In this document: piece by piece, positions 1 through 7,928 of the stretch
How positions within the stretch are numbered: the first letter of the stretch is position 1
Layout: every line of letters begins with the position of its first letter
Source: Nocardia brasiliensis ATCC 700358
GTDB lineage: Bacteria; Actinomycetota; Actinomycetes; Mycobacteriales; Mycobacteriaceae
Length of the DNA: 64,000 bases
Direction: 5' to 3'
NCBI RefSeq assembly: GCF_000250675.2
Contig: NC_018681.1
Location: 9,176,001-9,240,000 of the forward strand
Program-made: the position numbers and the translations under genes
The notes under the pieces: generated by a model
Seen by the model: only the letters and a program-made list of their open reading frames with translations
Database searches by the model: none
What the model was told of the DNA's origin: nothing

Positions 1-1041
1 GGAAGTGGCGCCGAGCAGCGGCCCCTGGGCCGAGACGCCGCCGGAGATCAAGGTGCGCACCAGATTCTGCAGTTTGCCCGCCTGCTCGACGCTGCCGCTG
101 TAGCCGTCGCGCGCGATCTCGGCGAGCGGCTCGGGCAGCGCGCCGGGCAGGTCGGCGAGGCTGGCGGGCGGCGGGGTCAGGTTGGCGTACCAACCGCCGC
201 CCTGGTCGACCGCGAGCCGCACCCAGTGCTGATAGACCTGTAAAGCGGTGTCGCCCAGGTGGTATTCGGTGTTGTGCTCGGCGATCCAGGCGAACAGGTC
301 GTCGAGTCGCTGCTTGCCGGCCACCTGCTGCTGGGCGAACTCCTCGGTCCACACCCAGTCGGGATTGACGTTGGAGTCCAACACCATTCGCTCGACCCGG
401 TCCGGGAACAGCGAGGCGTACACCGCTCCGAGGTAGGTGCCGTAGGAGGTGCCGAGATAACTGATCCGCGCCAGCCCGAGCGCGGCCCGCACGGCATCGA
501 GATCACGCGCGGTGTTCTCGGTGGTGATGGTGTCCAGGTAACCGGGCCGGGACGCTTCGCAGGCCTGCTTGATCTCGTCGCGATTGCCGCCGCCGAGCGA
601 TACCTGGGCGCCCTCTTCGGCTTTCACCGCACCCGCGCACATCAGCGGTGTGGCCCAGCGCAAACCGCGCGGCTGCACCGCGACCCGGTCGTAATGGGCG
701 GCCAGCTCGGCGGGCACCACCTCGGTGCGCAGCCCCCAGAAGTCCAGTCCGTCCGCGCCCGGCCCGCCGGGGTTGGCGAACAGTACGCCGCGGCGTTCCC
801 CGCTCGCCGCGATCCGGCTGACGGTCAGTTCGATCCGCGGCCCGTCCGGATCGGCGTAGTTCATCGGCACCTCGACAACGGCGCACCGCACGCCGTGCCC
901 TGCGACCACCGCACCGTCCGGGCAGGCGCCGAAGCCGACCCCGGGCGCGGCGACGGCCGAGCCGGGCACGATCGATAGACCGAGCAGGCACACGGCGCCC
1001 ATGGCAGCCGCCGCCCGCGAGAACAGCCGTACCTTCATCAT
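1..1041 (-). CDS. Secreted alpha/beta hydrolase, TAP (tripeptidyl aminopeptidase)-like, 5' part (C-terminus beyond window)
   Basis: The leftward frame stays open from an ATG at 1041 to the left edge, so at least 347 codons are present and the C-terminus is missing. The first ~33 residues (MMKVRLFSRAAAAMG..., ending ...SAVAAPG) form a signal peptide. The mature part begins with a GACPDG segment. The nucleophile elbow GTSYGTYLGAVYASLFP (G-x-S-x-G) is followed by RMVLDSNVNPDWVW, typical of actinobacterial exported TAP-type hydrolases, which have a C-terminal TAP-like domain in addition. The expected role is cleavage of peptide or ester substrates outside the membrane; the substrate is unknown. 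Two ATGs are adjacent; the first is used here. It is divergent from the GNAT gene at 1237. Confidence 0.8.
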   Translation of the reverse strand, partial: MMKVRLFSRAAAAMGAVCLLGLSIVPGSAVAAPGVGFGACPDGAVVAGHGVRCAVVEVPMNYADPDGPRIELTVSRIAASGERRGVLFANPGGPGADGLDFWGLRTEVVPAELAAHYDRVAVQPRGLRWATPLMCAGAVKAEEGAQVSLGGGNRDEIKQACEASRPGYLDTITTENTARDLDAVRAALGLARISYLGTSYGTYLGAVYASLFPDRVERMVLDSNVNPDWVWTEEFAQQQVAGKQRLDDLFAWIAEHNTEYHLGDTALQVYQHWVRLAVDQGGGWYANLTPPPASLADLPGALPEPLAEIARDGYSGSVEQAGKLQNLVRTLISGGVSAQGPLLGATS

Positions 1042-1236
1042 GTTTCGTACCTCCCCGGGCCGCCGCCGCGCGCACGCGCGCGACCCCGATCAAGAGCATT
1101 CTGCGCAGGTGGGGAGCAACAGACAAGTCGAACACCGGTTTTCGCCGGTCAGCGCGCGGGCCGCGGCGGCGCCCGGCATAGCGCGAGATACGCTCTGGAA
1201 TACGCGGATGACGTCGCACGGGAGTAGCGTCGAGCC

Positions 1237-1548
1237 ATGTCGACCGAGGTCCGTCTCAACACCGCATTGGAACGTTTCGAGATCCATGTCGACGGTGCGA
1301 TCGCCGGATATGCCGAATACCAGGACACCCAGTCCGAACGCGCGTTCGTGCACACCGAGATCTACCCCAGCTACGAAGGCCAGGGCTACGGCCGTGACCT
1401 GCTCGAAGCGGCACTGAACAGCACCGCGGCGGACAAGCTCGGCGCACTGCCGATGTGTCCGATGGTGCACCACTTCATCCAGACCAGGCCGGAATATCTG
1501 GTGATGGTGCCGCACTGGGCGCGCGACAGCCTGAACCTGCCTCAGTAG
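1237..1548 (+). CDS. Small GNAT-like N-acetyltransferase (YjdJ type)
   Basis: This 103-residue protein is a minimal GCN5-related acetyltransferase fold. The motif EGQGYGRDLLEAAL (about residues 47-60) matches the acetyl-CoA pyrophosphate-binding loop (Q/R-x-x-G-x-G/A). It is preceded by FVHTEIYPSY, the beta-4 strand of the fold, and followed by CPMVHHFIQTRPEY, a conserved C-terminal block of the short YjdJ-like subfamily. These proteins are about half the size of normal GNATs and their substrates are mostly unknown. The ATG at 1237 follows only a weak ribosome site. The stop codon overlaps that of the convergent acyltransferase gene. Confidence 0.8.
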   Translation: MSTEVRLNTALERFEIHVDGAIAGYAEYQDTQSERAFVHTEIYPSYEGQGYGRDLLEAALNSTAADKLGALPMCPMVHHFIQTRPEYLVMVPHWARDSLNLPQ

Positions 1549-2303
1549 GCGGCGACCGCCCCGTCGAGCGCCCGCTGCAGGTCGGTGCGGACCAGTCGCG
1601 CGATCTCGCCCGGCTTGGCCGGCAGTTCGGTGATCGGCACGCCGAAATAGAAGCTCGCCGATTTGGCCTGCTCCTTCGTCGGCTGCACCGCCGGATCGTC
1701 GCGCTTGCCGTAGCTCAGCCCCATCGACACCAGCACCGGCTCGGCCCCGAGTTTCATCGCACGGAACGCGATATGCCCGATGCCGCTGCCGACCGACTGC
1801 ACCTGGCTGGGATCGACCTCGTTGCAGGTGCCCTCGGGGAACACCGCGACGCCGTCACCGCGGGCCATCCGCTGGGCGCAGATGTCCATCATGCGCTGAC
1901 CGGCCGCGTTCACCGCGCGGATGCCGTGGTCCTTGCCGCGGAACACCGGGATCCCGCCCATCATGTCGATCTTGCGCCGCTGCTCGGGCTCTTCGAAGAG
2001 TTCGTCCTTGGCCAGCACCCGCACCCGGCCGATCACCGGTCGCAGGGCACTGCGCCACGCCGCGGCCGCGACGGTGTACGGATCGTTCTCGGAAAGATGG
2101 TTGATCGAGATCAACAGCGGTCGCCGTTGTTTTATCGCCGTGCGCAAGCCCTCGCGGGCACCCTCGGCATAGGCCACGCGCGGGTAATAGCGGCGGGCGA
2201 GAATGGCGTACGCACCCCAGGCTTTCAGCCGATTCTGGCGGTGGTCGAGATAGAAGTCGTACACGGTGTCGCTGTTCTCGAGGCGCACCTCGGGCGGTTC
2301 CAT
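1542..2303 (-). CDS. 1-acyl-sn-glycerol-3-phosphate acyltransferase family protein (PlsC-like)
   Basis: The protein (253 aa) carries the glycerolipid acyltransferase signatures: the catalytic H-x4-D box NHLSENDP near residue 88, a GGIPVFRGKDHGIRAVNAA segment, and the substrate-binding FPEGTCNE block. The family moves an acyl group from acyl-CoA or acyl-ACP to a lysophospholipid or similar acceptor at the membrane. There is no clear transmembrane helix, as in many mycobacterial PlsC-like proteins. It lies tail to tail with the GNAT gene (7-bp overlap) and divergent from yqgE. The acceptor cannot be told from sequence. Confidence 0.82.
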   Translation of the reverse strand: MEPPEVRLENSDTVYDFYLDHRQNRLKAWGAYAILARRYYPRVAYAEGAREGLRTAIKQRRPLLISINHLSENDPYTVAAAAWRSALRPVIGRVRVLAKDELFEEPEQRRKIDMMGGIPVFRGKDHGIRAVNAAGQRMMDICAQRMARGDGVAVFPEGTCNEVDPSQVQSVGSGIGHIAFRAMKLGAEPVLVSMGLSYGKRDDPAVQPTKEQAKSASFYFGVPITELPAKPGEIARLVRTDLQRALDGAVAAY

Positions 2304-2419
2304 GACACGGACTCTACGACGCCGCGCGGTGCCGAGTTCGAGCCCCCGAGCCGAAATCCGTTACCGCGAACTCCACCGCAGAAGGAGCAAATCGCCGAAA
2401 CAACTGCGATGATGTCCGA

Positions 2420-3064
2420 GTGGCACGCGCAGACGACCCGGATGATCGGAAAACTCGCGGCGGGCACGGCGACCGCAAGCGGCGCGATTTCCGGCACGGC
2501 GAGCAGGTGGTGCGCGCCGGCACCCTGCTGGTGTCGGCGACAGAACTGGCTGAACCGACCTTCCGGCGCACCGTGGTCTACATCATCGAGCACAACGAGG
2601 CAGGCAGCCTCGGCGTGGTGCTGAACCGGCCGAGCGATACCGCCGTGCACGACGTGTTGCCCCGCTGGACCGAGCTGACCGCGGCGCCGCGCACCCTGTT
2701 CATCGGCGGTCCGGTCAAACGCGACGCGGCGCTGTGCCTGGGCACCGTCCGGGTCGGCGCGAGCATCGACGGCGTGCCCGGCCTGCGCCGGATCGACGGA
2801 CGGGTGGTGCTCGTGGATCTGGACGCCGACCCGGAAGAAATCGGCCGGCTGGTCGAAGGCATCCGCATTTTCGCAGGTTATGCGGGCTGGACTTTCGGGC
2901 AGCTGGAAGGCGAATTGGAAAACGACGACTGGATCGTGTTGTCCGCGTTGCCCTCCGATCCGATCAGCACCGGCCGCGCGGACCTGTGGGCGCACGTGCT
3001 GCGCCGCCAGCCTCTCCCCCTTTCCCTGCTCGCCACCCACCCGATCGAACTCGAACGCAATTGA
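2420..3064 (+). CDS. YqgE/AlgH family protein (UPF0301)
   Basis: This 214-residue protein matches the YqgE/AlgH family almost from end to end, with RAGTLLVSATELAEPTF, VVYIIEHNEAGSLGVVLNRPS, FIGGPVKRDAALCLG and GYAGWTFGQLEGE all in order. The ending SLLATHPIELERN is the usual actinobacterial one. I recall the M. tuberculosis counterpart as Rv0038, just before leuS. The biochemical role is not established. The start is uncertain: the GTG at 2420 has no good ribosome site, and the conserved part begins about 30 residues in. The promoter of sigL lies right behind it. Confidence 0.88.
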   Translation: MARADDPDDRKTRGGHGDRKRRDFRHGEQVVRAGTLLVSATELAEPTFRRTVVYIIEHNEAGSLGVVLNRPSDTAVHDVLPRWTELTAAPRTLFIGGPVKRDAALCLGTVRVGASIDGVPGLRRIDGRVVLVDLDADPEEIGRLVEGIRIFAGYAGWTFGQLEGELENDDWIVLSALPSDPISTGRADLWAHVLRRQPLPLSLLATHPIELERN

Positions 3065-3079
3065 GATGTCGGTCGGTAT

Positions 3080-3108
3080 TGAACCGTTCGCCCCTGCTGA
3101 TTCGTGGG
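3080..3108 (+). promoter_or_regulatory. Probable SigL-type (ECF) promoter of sigL-rslA
   Basis: TGAACC (3080-3085) and CGTGGG (3103-3108) are separated by 17 bases, fitting the M. tuberculosis SigL consensus as I recall it (TGAACC, 16-18 bases, CGTgtc). Transcription would begin about 12 bases before the ribosome site GGGAGG, so the leader is very short. Autoregulation of sigL is known in M. tuberculosis; here it is inferred from the site. Confidence 0.6.
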
Positions 3109-3126
3109 ATGTGCGGGAGGTGAGCA

Positions 3127-3636
3127 ATGCCGGACGACCAGGGCGAGTTGCTGCGGGTCCTTTACGACGAACACGCGTCTGCTCTGTGGCGGTACACACT
3201 CGGTTTGGTCCGCGACCCGGGCCGGGCCGAGGACATCGTGCAGGAGACCTTGCTGCGGGCGTGGCAACGCCCGAACGTGTTGGATCAGGCCACGACATCG
3301 GCGCGCGCGTGGCTGTTCACGGTGGCACGCAATCTCGCCGTGGATGAACACCGCAGCGCCCGCAACCGGCGCGAGTACCGCACCGACAGCCCGCCCGAGC
3401 AGGCCGCGCCGGACCAGGCCGACCGCGCCCTGGACAAATGGCTGGTCGCGGACGCGCTGGGCAAGCTGAGTTCCGACCATCGCGAGGTGATCGTGCGGGC
3501 CTACTATCGGGGTCTGTCCACCCACCAGATCGCCGAGGAACTCGACATTCCACCGGGCACGGTGAAATCCCGGATGCACTACGGCATGCGGGCGCTACGA
3601 CTGGCATTACAGGAGATGGGGGTGACGAACCAATGA
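3127..3636 (+). CDS. sigL: ECF RNA polymerase sigma factor, SigL type
   Basis: This 169-residue sigma-70 family protein has the ECF layout. Region 2 includes LYDEHASALWRYTLGLV, DIVQETLLRAWQRP and ARAWLFTVARNLAVDE; region 4 includes DHREVIVRAYYRGLSTHQIAEEL and PPGTVKSRMHYGMRALR. The wording is close to M. tuberculosis SigL throughout, including the LQEMGVT ending (SigL: LQELGVT). The next gene is a zinc anti-sigma factor of matching type and overlaps by ATGA, so the two are translationally coupled. The ribosome site GGGAGG sits 7-8 bases before the ATG. In M. tuberculosis SigL controls membrane and polyketide-synthase genes; a similar regulon is inferred here. Confidence 0.88.
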   Translation: MPDDQGELLRVLYDEHASALWRYTLGLVRDPGRAEDIVQETLLRAWQRPNVLDQATTSARAWLFTVARNLAVDEHRSARNRREYRTDSPPEQAAPDQADRALDKWLVADALGKLSSDHREVIVRAYYRGLSTHQIAEELDIPPGTVKSRMHYGMRALRLALQEMGVTNQ

Positions 3637-4358
3637 CGGACCTTGCCGACGACTACACCACGTGGGACGCCCCGTACGTGCTCGGCTCCCTGACTCGCAC
3701 CGAACGTCAGGAATACGAGGCGCATCTCGCGGGCTGCGCGGCCTGCCAGGCCGCCGTGGCGGAACTGGCCGGCCTGCCGGGCATGCTCGCCATGGTCGAC
3801 CAGGACACCGCGCTCGCGCTGATCGAACCGCCCGAAACCCTTGCGGCAGAGCCGGATACGTTCGAGACGAGTCCGCCGGTACCGCAGTTGCTGCCGCGGC
3901 TCGCCGAGGCGGCCGAGCGGCGCAGGCGGCGCAGCCGGTGGGTCTCGATCGGAGCCGCGGTGGCGGCCGCGGCCGCGGCGGTGGCCATCGCCGTACCCGT
4001 GGTCAGCACCGTCACCGCACACGATTCGCCCGCTGCCGCAGCGGTTTTCGCACAGCGGCAGATGGATCCGCTGGTGCCGACGCCGGTGCAGGCGAGCTTC
4101 AAGCTGCTCGCGAGCGAAGGGAAGACGACCGTCGAGATGTCGTGCAGCTATGCCGCGGGCGGTCCGGACTACAGCTGGAACTTCGAGATGTGGATGACGC
4201 TGAAGGACGGCAGCACCGCCGAACTGGCCGGCTGGACGGCCGGACCGGGCGACGCCCTGACCTTGACCAGGACCACGGAGGTGGCCCCGGAGCGCATCCA
4301 GAGCGTGGAGATCCGGTCGCTGAAGACGGATCAGACCATCCTGCGCGGCGTGGTCTGA
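3633..4358 (+). CDS. rslA: Zinc-binding membrane anti-sigma factor, RslA type
   Basis: The start overlaps the sigL stop codon (ATGA). The 241-residue protein begins with YTTWDAPYVLGSLT and a ZAS motif EAHLAGCAACQAAV (H-x3-C-x2-C), which binds zinc and senses redox state in this family. An Arg-rich stretch (ERRRRRSR) leads into one Ala/Val-rich transmembrane helix near residue 110. About 110 extracytoplasmic residues follow. This matches the M. tuberculosis RslA design and wording (MWDAAYVLGAL, FEAHLAGCPEC). It would hold SigL at the membrane until zinc is lost or the protein is cleaved. Confidence 0.85.
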   Translation: MTDLADDYTTWDAPYVLGSLTRTERQEYEAHLAGCAACQAAVAELAGLPGMLAMVDQDTALALIEPPETLAAEPDTFETSPPVPQLLPRLAEAAERRRRRSRWVSIGAAVAAAAAAVAIAVPVVSTVTAHDSPAAAAVFAQRQMDPLVPTPVQASFKLLASEGKTTVEMSCSYAAGGPDYSWNFEMWMTLKDGSTAELAGWTAGPGDALTLTRTTEVAPERIQSVEIRSLKTDQTILRGVV

Positions 4359-4373
4359 GTCCTGACTCGACAG

Positions 4374-4414
4374 CGAAATCCCCCGCCGGGCCCCATTCCT
4401 GGCGGGGGATTTCG
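4374..4414. terminator. Bidirectional rho-independent-type hairpin between rslA and the ABC permease
   Basis: A perfect 14-base inverted repeat (CGAAATCCCCCGCC and its complement) encloses a 13-base loop. The A-rich 5' arm and T-rich 3' end make it work as a terminator in both directions. It sits exactly between two convergent genes. Confidence 0.85.
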
Positions 4415-4447
4415 GTTCCGGCGCCGGCCAGGGCCGGCGACGGTGGA

Positions 4448-5218
4448 TCAGGCGGTCTTGCGCCGGAAAATCGCGTTGGCCCAGAAGAATCCGCCGACGG
4501 TGAGCACCAGGCACCACCCGATCGAGATGATCCCGTTGTTGCCGATCTCGCTGCCCATCAGCAGACCGCGGACGGTCTCGGTGATCGGCGTGAACGGCTG
4601 GTACTCGGCGAACTGGCGCAGACCGGCGGGCATGGTGTCGGGCGAGACCAGGCCGCTGCCGAGGAACGGCAGCATGATGATCGGGAACACGATGTTGCTC
4701 GCGCCCTCGGCATTCGGCGAGAGCAGCCCGAGTGCCACGGCGAGCCAGTTCAGCCCGAAGATCATGAACGTGAGCAGGCCGAGCGCCGCGACCCATTCCA
4801 CCGGGTTGGCATCGGGTCGCCAGCCGATCAGCAGCGCGACCACGCACATGACCGCGATACCGAGCAGGGCCTGCAGCAGCGCGCCCAGCACGTGACCGGT
4901 CAGCATCGACGACTGGGTGATGCCCATGGTCCGGAAGCGGTTGACGATCCCCTTGGCCGCGTCGTTCGCGATGGACACCGCCACCGACGCCGTGATGTAG
5001 GCGGGCACCATCAGCAGCATGCCGGGTGCGAGATAGTCGACATAGTTACCGCCGGAGGACTTTTCGAGCGCCCCGCCGAAGACGAACTTGAAGATCAGCA
5101 GGAACAGCGTCGGCATCATGATGACGCCGATGCTCATGCTCGGATAGCGCTTCGCATGAGTCAGGTTGCGCCGCAACATCGTTGCCGAGTCGGCCAGGGC
5201 GAAGGACATGGTAGTCAT
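4448..5218 (-). CDS. ABC-2 type exporter permease, DrrB-like
   Basis: This 256-residue protein has about six hydrophobic segments in the ABC-2 arrangement. The N-terminal LRRNLTHAKRYPSMSIGVIMMPTLF and the FVFGGAL segment are typical of daunorubicin-resistance (DrrB/DrrC) permeases. The conserved loop DAAKGIVNRFRTMGITQSS contacts the ATPase. FLGSGLVSPDTMPAGLRQFAEYQPFTPITETVRGLL is the signature near the last helices. The start codon overlaps the stop of the ATPase gene upstream (ATGA), so the two form one exporter. The substrate could be a drug or a lipid; in mycobacteria DrrABC exports wall lipids. Confidence 0.88.
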   Translation of the reverse strand: MTTMSFALADSATMLRRNLTHAKRYPSMSIGVIMMPTLFLLIFKFVFGGALEKSSGGNYVDYLAPGMLLMVPAYITASVAVSIANDAAKGIVNRFRTMGITQSSMLTGHVLGALLQALLGIAVMCVVALLIGWRPDANPVEWVAALGLLTFMIFGLNWLAVALGLLSPNAEGASNIVFPIIMLPFLGSGLVSPDTMPAGLRQFAEYQPFTPITETVRGLLMGSEIGNNGIISIGWCLVLTVGGFFWANAIFRRKTA

Positions 5219-6192
5219 GCGACGGTTTCCTTTTCGGAGGTGGGCTGACCGGTGAGGGTGAGGAAGACATCGTCGAGGTTGGGCGTGTGCACGGCCAGGC
5301 CCTCGACCTGGATCTGCTCGTAGTCGAGCCGATCGAGCACGGCGCGCAGCGATTTCACGCTGCCGTCGCTCGGCACGGCGAGTGTCAGATCCTCGTCCTC
5401 GTCGTCGGCGGCGATCCTGGCGGCCACGCCCAGCGCGGCCGAGGCGGCGAACAGGTCCTCGCGCACCGCGAACTGCAACCGGATGTGTCCGCCGGGCACC
5501 ATCCGCTTCAGTTCCGCCGCGGTGCCTTCGGCGACGATCCGGCCGTGGTCGAGCACGGCGATGCGATCGGCCAGCTGGTCGGCTTCCTCGAGGTACTGCG
5601 TGGTGAGGAAGACCGTCACGTTGTAGTCGTCGACCAGGCCGCGGATCAGCTCCCAGATCACCCGCCGGCTGCGCGGATCGAGGCCGGTGGTCGGTTCGTC
5701 CAGGAAGATGATGCGCGGATCGCCGACCAGCGTCATCGCCAGGTCCAGGCGCCGGGTCATGCCGCCGGAGTAGGTGGACGCGGGCTTGTCCGCGGCCGCC
5801 ACCAGGTCGAACCGTTCCAGCAGGTCGGCCGCCAGCCGCTTGGTGTCCCGCCGCGGCAGATGGTGCAGATCGCCCATCAGCAGCAGGTTCTCCCGGCCGG
5901 TGAGCAATTCGTCGACCGCCGCGAATTGACCGGTGACGCCGATGGTTTCGCGCACCGACGCCCGCTCGGCTGCCACGTCGTAGCCGCCGACCCGCAGGTC
6001 GCCGCCGTCGGCGTGGATGAGCGTGCTGAGGATCTGCACGGTGGTCGTCTTACCCGCACCGTTCGGACCGAGCAGCGAGTAGATCGTGCCCTCGGGGACG
6101 ACGATGTCGATCCCGTCGAGCACCACCTGCTCGCCGAATGCTTTGCGCAGGCCCAGCGCCGAAATGGCGGGTGCGCGATGGCCGTTGACCAT
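5215..6192 (-). CDS. ABC exporter ATP-binding protein, DrrA-like
   Basis: The nucleotide-binding protein shows Walker A LLGPNGAGKTTTVQ, the signature SGGMTRRLDLAM, Walker B IIFLDEPTTGLDPRSR and a switch His followed by the ETIGVTGQFAAVDELLTGREN segment of the DrrA family. A C-terminal domain of about 90 residues ends in LDDVFLTLTG, typical of drug-resistance ATPases. The ATG at 6192 is chosen because AAAGGA sits five bases before it; an upstream ATG at 6216 has none. That gives 325 residues, the family size. It pairs with the permease at 4448. Confidence 0.9.
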   Translation of the reverse strand: MVNGHRAPAISALGLRKAFGEQVVLDGIDIVVPEGTIYSLLGPNGAGKTTTVQILSTLIHADGGDLRVGGYDVAAERASVRETIGVTGQFAAVDELLTGRENLLLMGDLHHLPRRDTKRLAADLLERFDLVAAADKPASTYSGGMTRRLDLAMTLVGDPRIIFLDEPTTGLDPRSRRVIWELIRGLVDDYNVTVFLTTQYLEEADQLADRIAVLDHGRIVAEGTAAELKRMVPGGHIRLQFAVREDLFAASAALGVAARIAADDEDEDLTLAVPSDGSVKSLRAVLDRLDYEQIQVEGLAVHTPNLDDVFLTLTGQPTSEKETVA

Positions 6193-6227
6193 GACGGTCC
6201 TTTCGATGATTTTCATTGTTGAATGCG

Positions 6228-6239
6228 CATGCATGCATG
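6228..6239. promoter_or_regulatory. Palindrome upstream of the DrrAB-like exporter, candidate operator
   Basis: CATGCATGCATG is a perfect 12-base palindrome 36 bases before the exporter start codon. The core ATGCATGCAT recurs upstream of the SDR gene at 20433-20442. A dimeric repressor could bind it, but no regulator gene lies next to it. Confidence 0.35.
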
Positions 6240-6321
6240 ACTGATCGACACCGCTCCCGGTGTCCCGGGGCGGCTTGGGGGCCGGTCAGCTGCTGTTCAG
6301 TTGTGCGGAACGGGAATCGGA

Positions 6322-6837
6322 CTAGATGTCGAGGTCTTCGATCTGGGGGCGTTTCGCGAGATCGACCGCCCGTTCGTAAAGCTTCGGGGGCAGTTTGTCT
6401 TTCAACTCCTCGATCGTGTCGACGACCTCCAGGACGTACTCACCCCAGTCCTGGTCGCCGACACCGAGCATGCGCCGCCAGTTCGTCAAATCCTTGACCC
6501 AATTGGTGGATTGGGGAAATTCGGACCAGTCGTTGTAGTGCGCGTGCAGCACGTACTTGCCTTTGCGACTGCGATAGACGCGGATGTGTTCCTGCCGCTC
6601 GTCGGTGTACTCGTTCGATTCGATGAGCAGCGCACCGGAGAAGCGGACCTGCCGGACCCCGTTGTGGCCGACCCGGGCGATAATCTCCTCGAACCCCTCC
6701 TGGCGACCCTCTTCCAGCTCGATGAAACGGCGCAGCGCCGTGGTCACCGCTCCGGAGAGATTGCCGCCAACCAGCTCCTGCGCTCGCTGGAACAGCGCCA
6801 GATCGTCATCGGCAACGTAGATCGTCTTGTTGGGCAT
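6322..6837 (-). CDS. EXLDI family protein with N-terminal ribbon-helix-helix-like region
   Basis: This 171-residue protein ends in EDLDI, the C-terminal signature that gives the actinobacterial EXLDI family its name. The N-terminus (MPNKTIYVADDDLALFQRAQEL, then NLSGAVTTALRRFIELEEG) reads like a ribbon-helix-helix DNA-binding fold: a short beta strand and two helices with the S-x-A-V-T-x-A-L-R pattern. The middle (VRQVRFSGALLIESNEYTDERQEHIRVYRSRKGKYVLHAHYNDW) is characteristic of the family, of unknown function. It reads in the same direction as the DrrAB-like exporter 129 bases downstream and may regulate it. The ATG at 6837 is chosen because the protein's conserved part starts there and the repeats at 6846-6865 lie just upstream. 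Confidence 0.75.
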   Translation of the reverse strand: MPNKTIYVADDDLALFQRAQELVGGNLSGAVTTALRRFIELEEGRQEGFEEIIARVGHNGVRQVRFSGALLIESNEYTDERQEHIRVYRSRKGKYVLHAHYNDWSEFPQSTNWVKDLTNWRRMLGVGDQDWGEYVLEVVDTIEELKDKLPPKLYERAVDLAKRPQIEDLDI

Positions 6838-6845
6838 GACACGAC

Positions 6846-6865
6846 TATACGTAGATGTATACGTA
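6846..6865. promoter_or_regulatory. Two direct TATACGTA repeats before the EXLDI gene, candidate RHH operator
   Basis: TATACGTA occurs at 6846-6853 and again at 6858-6865, 12 bases apart, so on the same face of the helix about one turn away. This tandem spacing is common for ribbon-helix-helix repressors, and the adjacent gene encodes such a fold. The sequence is strikingly A+T-rich for this genome. Confidence 0.5.
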
Positions 6866-6940
6866 CACGCAAGTGGCGAAGAAGACTCTCCGCTGATACT
6901 TCCATTGCGAAACAACTTCTTGTAAGTTGCTGAACATTCA

Positions 6941-6976
6941 CTGAGATGTACTCAGCCGACGCTGCCTGAGCTCAGG
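6941..6976. promoter_or_regulatory. Nested CTGAG/CTCAG palindromes upstream of the porin
   Basis: CTGAG-N5-CTCAG (6941-6955) is followed by the perfect 12-base palindrome CCTGAGCTCAGG (6965-6976). Both share the CTGAG half-site, about 65-100 bases before the porin start. They may be operator sites controlling porin expression. No bound factor can be named. Confidence 0.3.
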
Positions 6977-7038
6977 GACTCGACCGGCAGGATGCTGGGT
7001 GAGCACCCGATGCCGCCCGGAGAAGCGAAAAAGGTGCT

Positions 7039-7812
7039 GTGGTGATCTCTCTGAAGAACCTGCGGAAGCTACCGGCGCCGGTGGCGCTCGCGGTCGGCCT
7101 CCTCGTCTCGACGTTGCTGCTGAACACCGCGGCGCCCGCGTCGGCCCAGTTCGTCGACCCGGCGACGCTGAACATCCGCATCGGCCACCAAGAGGTGAAA
7201 CCCACGCTCGACGGCTTCGCCATGATGACCACCGAGGCGAACACCAACGCGCGGGTCATCCCGCCGCTGGACGGCAGCCCGTTCAGCCGCGAGGCGTTCC
7301 TGTCGGGCATCGGCATCGGGCAGATCGACGGACCGCCCGACGCGCACGTCGCCAGCGCCGTGATGGAGGTGGGTTACGAGGTCGGCTATCCGATGTCGTT
7401 CGCACCGAACGGCATCACCGTCACCTTGAACTCACCCTCGGTCTCGGTCTCCGGTGCGGTCCGCCCCGAACTCTCGGCCGGGGTGACCCCGCAGATCAAC
7501 ATCGCGCCGACCCCCGGCGCGCAGATCGAGTTCCCGCTCGGCGCCAAACTCGGCGCCGAACTGGGCGCCCAGGCCACCATTCTCCCGTCGCAGCAGCTGT
7601 CCTTCCAGGTCGGGCACGGCGGCATCACCGAGGTGTCGCTGGCCAAATTCACGCTGACCCAGCCGTTCGCCTACGCGGATCTGTCCAACACCCACCTCAC
7701 CGTCACCGGCGCCCTCGGCCCGGTCACCATCCGCACCTTCGTGAAGTTCACGCTGATCACCGGTGCGGGTCAGGCCAGCGACGCGGTGTACAGCGACCCC
7801 ATCTCGCTCTGA
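7039..7812 (+). CDS. MspA family outer-membrane porin
   Basis: The 257-residue product has a clear signal peptide (VALAVGLLVSTLLLNTAAPASAQ) with cleavage expected after ASA. The mature protein follows the MspA pattern: an early beta-rich rim, GYEVGYPMSFAPNGITVTLNSPSVSVSGAV, a stretch with acidic or polar pore-loop residues, then GPVTIRTFVKFTLITGAGQASDAVYSDPISL at the end. Such porins form octameric channels through the mycolate outer membrane and let in small hydrophilic solutes; Nocardia has the NfpA/NfpB pair. Two GTG codons are in tandem, and AAAGG lies a few bases before the first. The gene stands alone between the exporter set and the ThDP operon. Confidence 0.85.
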   Translation: MVISLKNLRKLPAPVALAVGLLVSTLLLNTAAPASAQFVDPATLNIRIGHQEVKPTLDGFAMMTTEANTNARVIPPLDGSPFSREAFLSGIGIGQIDGPPDAHVASAVMEVGYEVGYPMSFAPNGITVTLNSPSVSVSGAVRPELSAGVTPQINIAPTPGAQIEFPLGAKLGAELGAQATILPSQQLSFQVGHGGITEVSLAKFTLTQPFAYADLSNTHLTVTGALGPVTIRTFVKFTLITGAGQASDAVYSDPISL

Positions 7813-7837
7813 TCCCCTGCACGCACTGGTTCACCGT

Positions 7838-7865
7838 TGAACCGGCTGCCGGGCTCACCCGTATC
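7838..7865 (+). promoter_or_regulatory. Probable SigL-type promoter before the ThDP/KAS III operon
   Basis: TGAACC (7838-7843), a 16-base spacer and CGTATC (7860-7865) match the SigL pattern also present before sigL at 3080. The first gene of the operon starts 64 bases downstream of the -10 element. The -35 element is also half of a GGTTCA-N4-TGAACC inverted repeat (7828-7843), which could act as an operator or a weak terminator for the porin. Confidence 0.5.
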
Positions 7866-7928
7866 ACCTCTGTACGCAGGAAGTGATCTCGCGGAGCCCG
7901 GCACACGGCCACGCGGGGAGGAGTGCCG

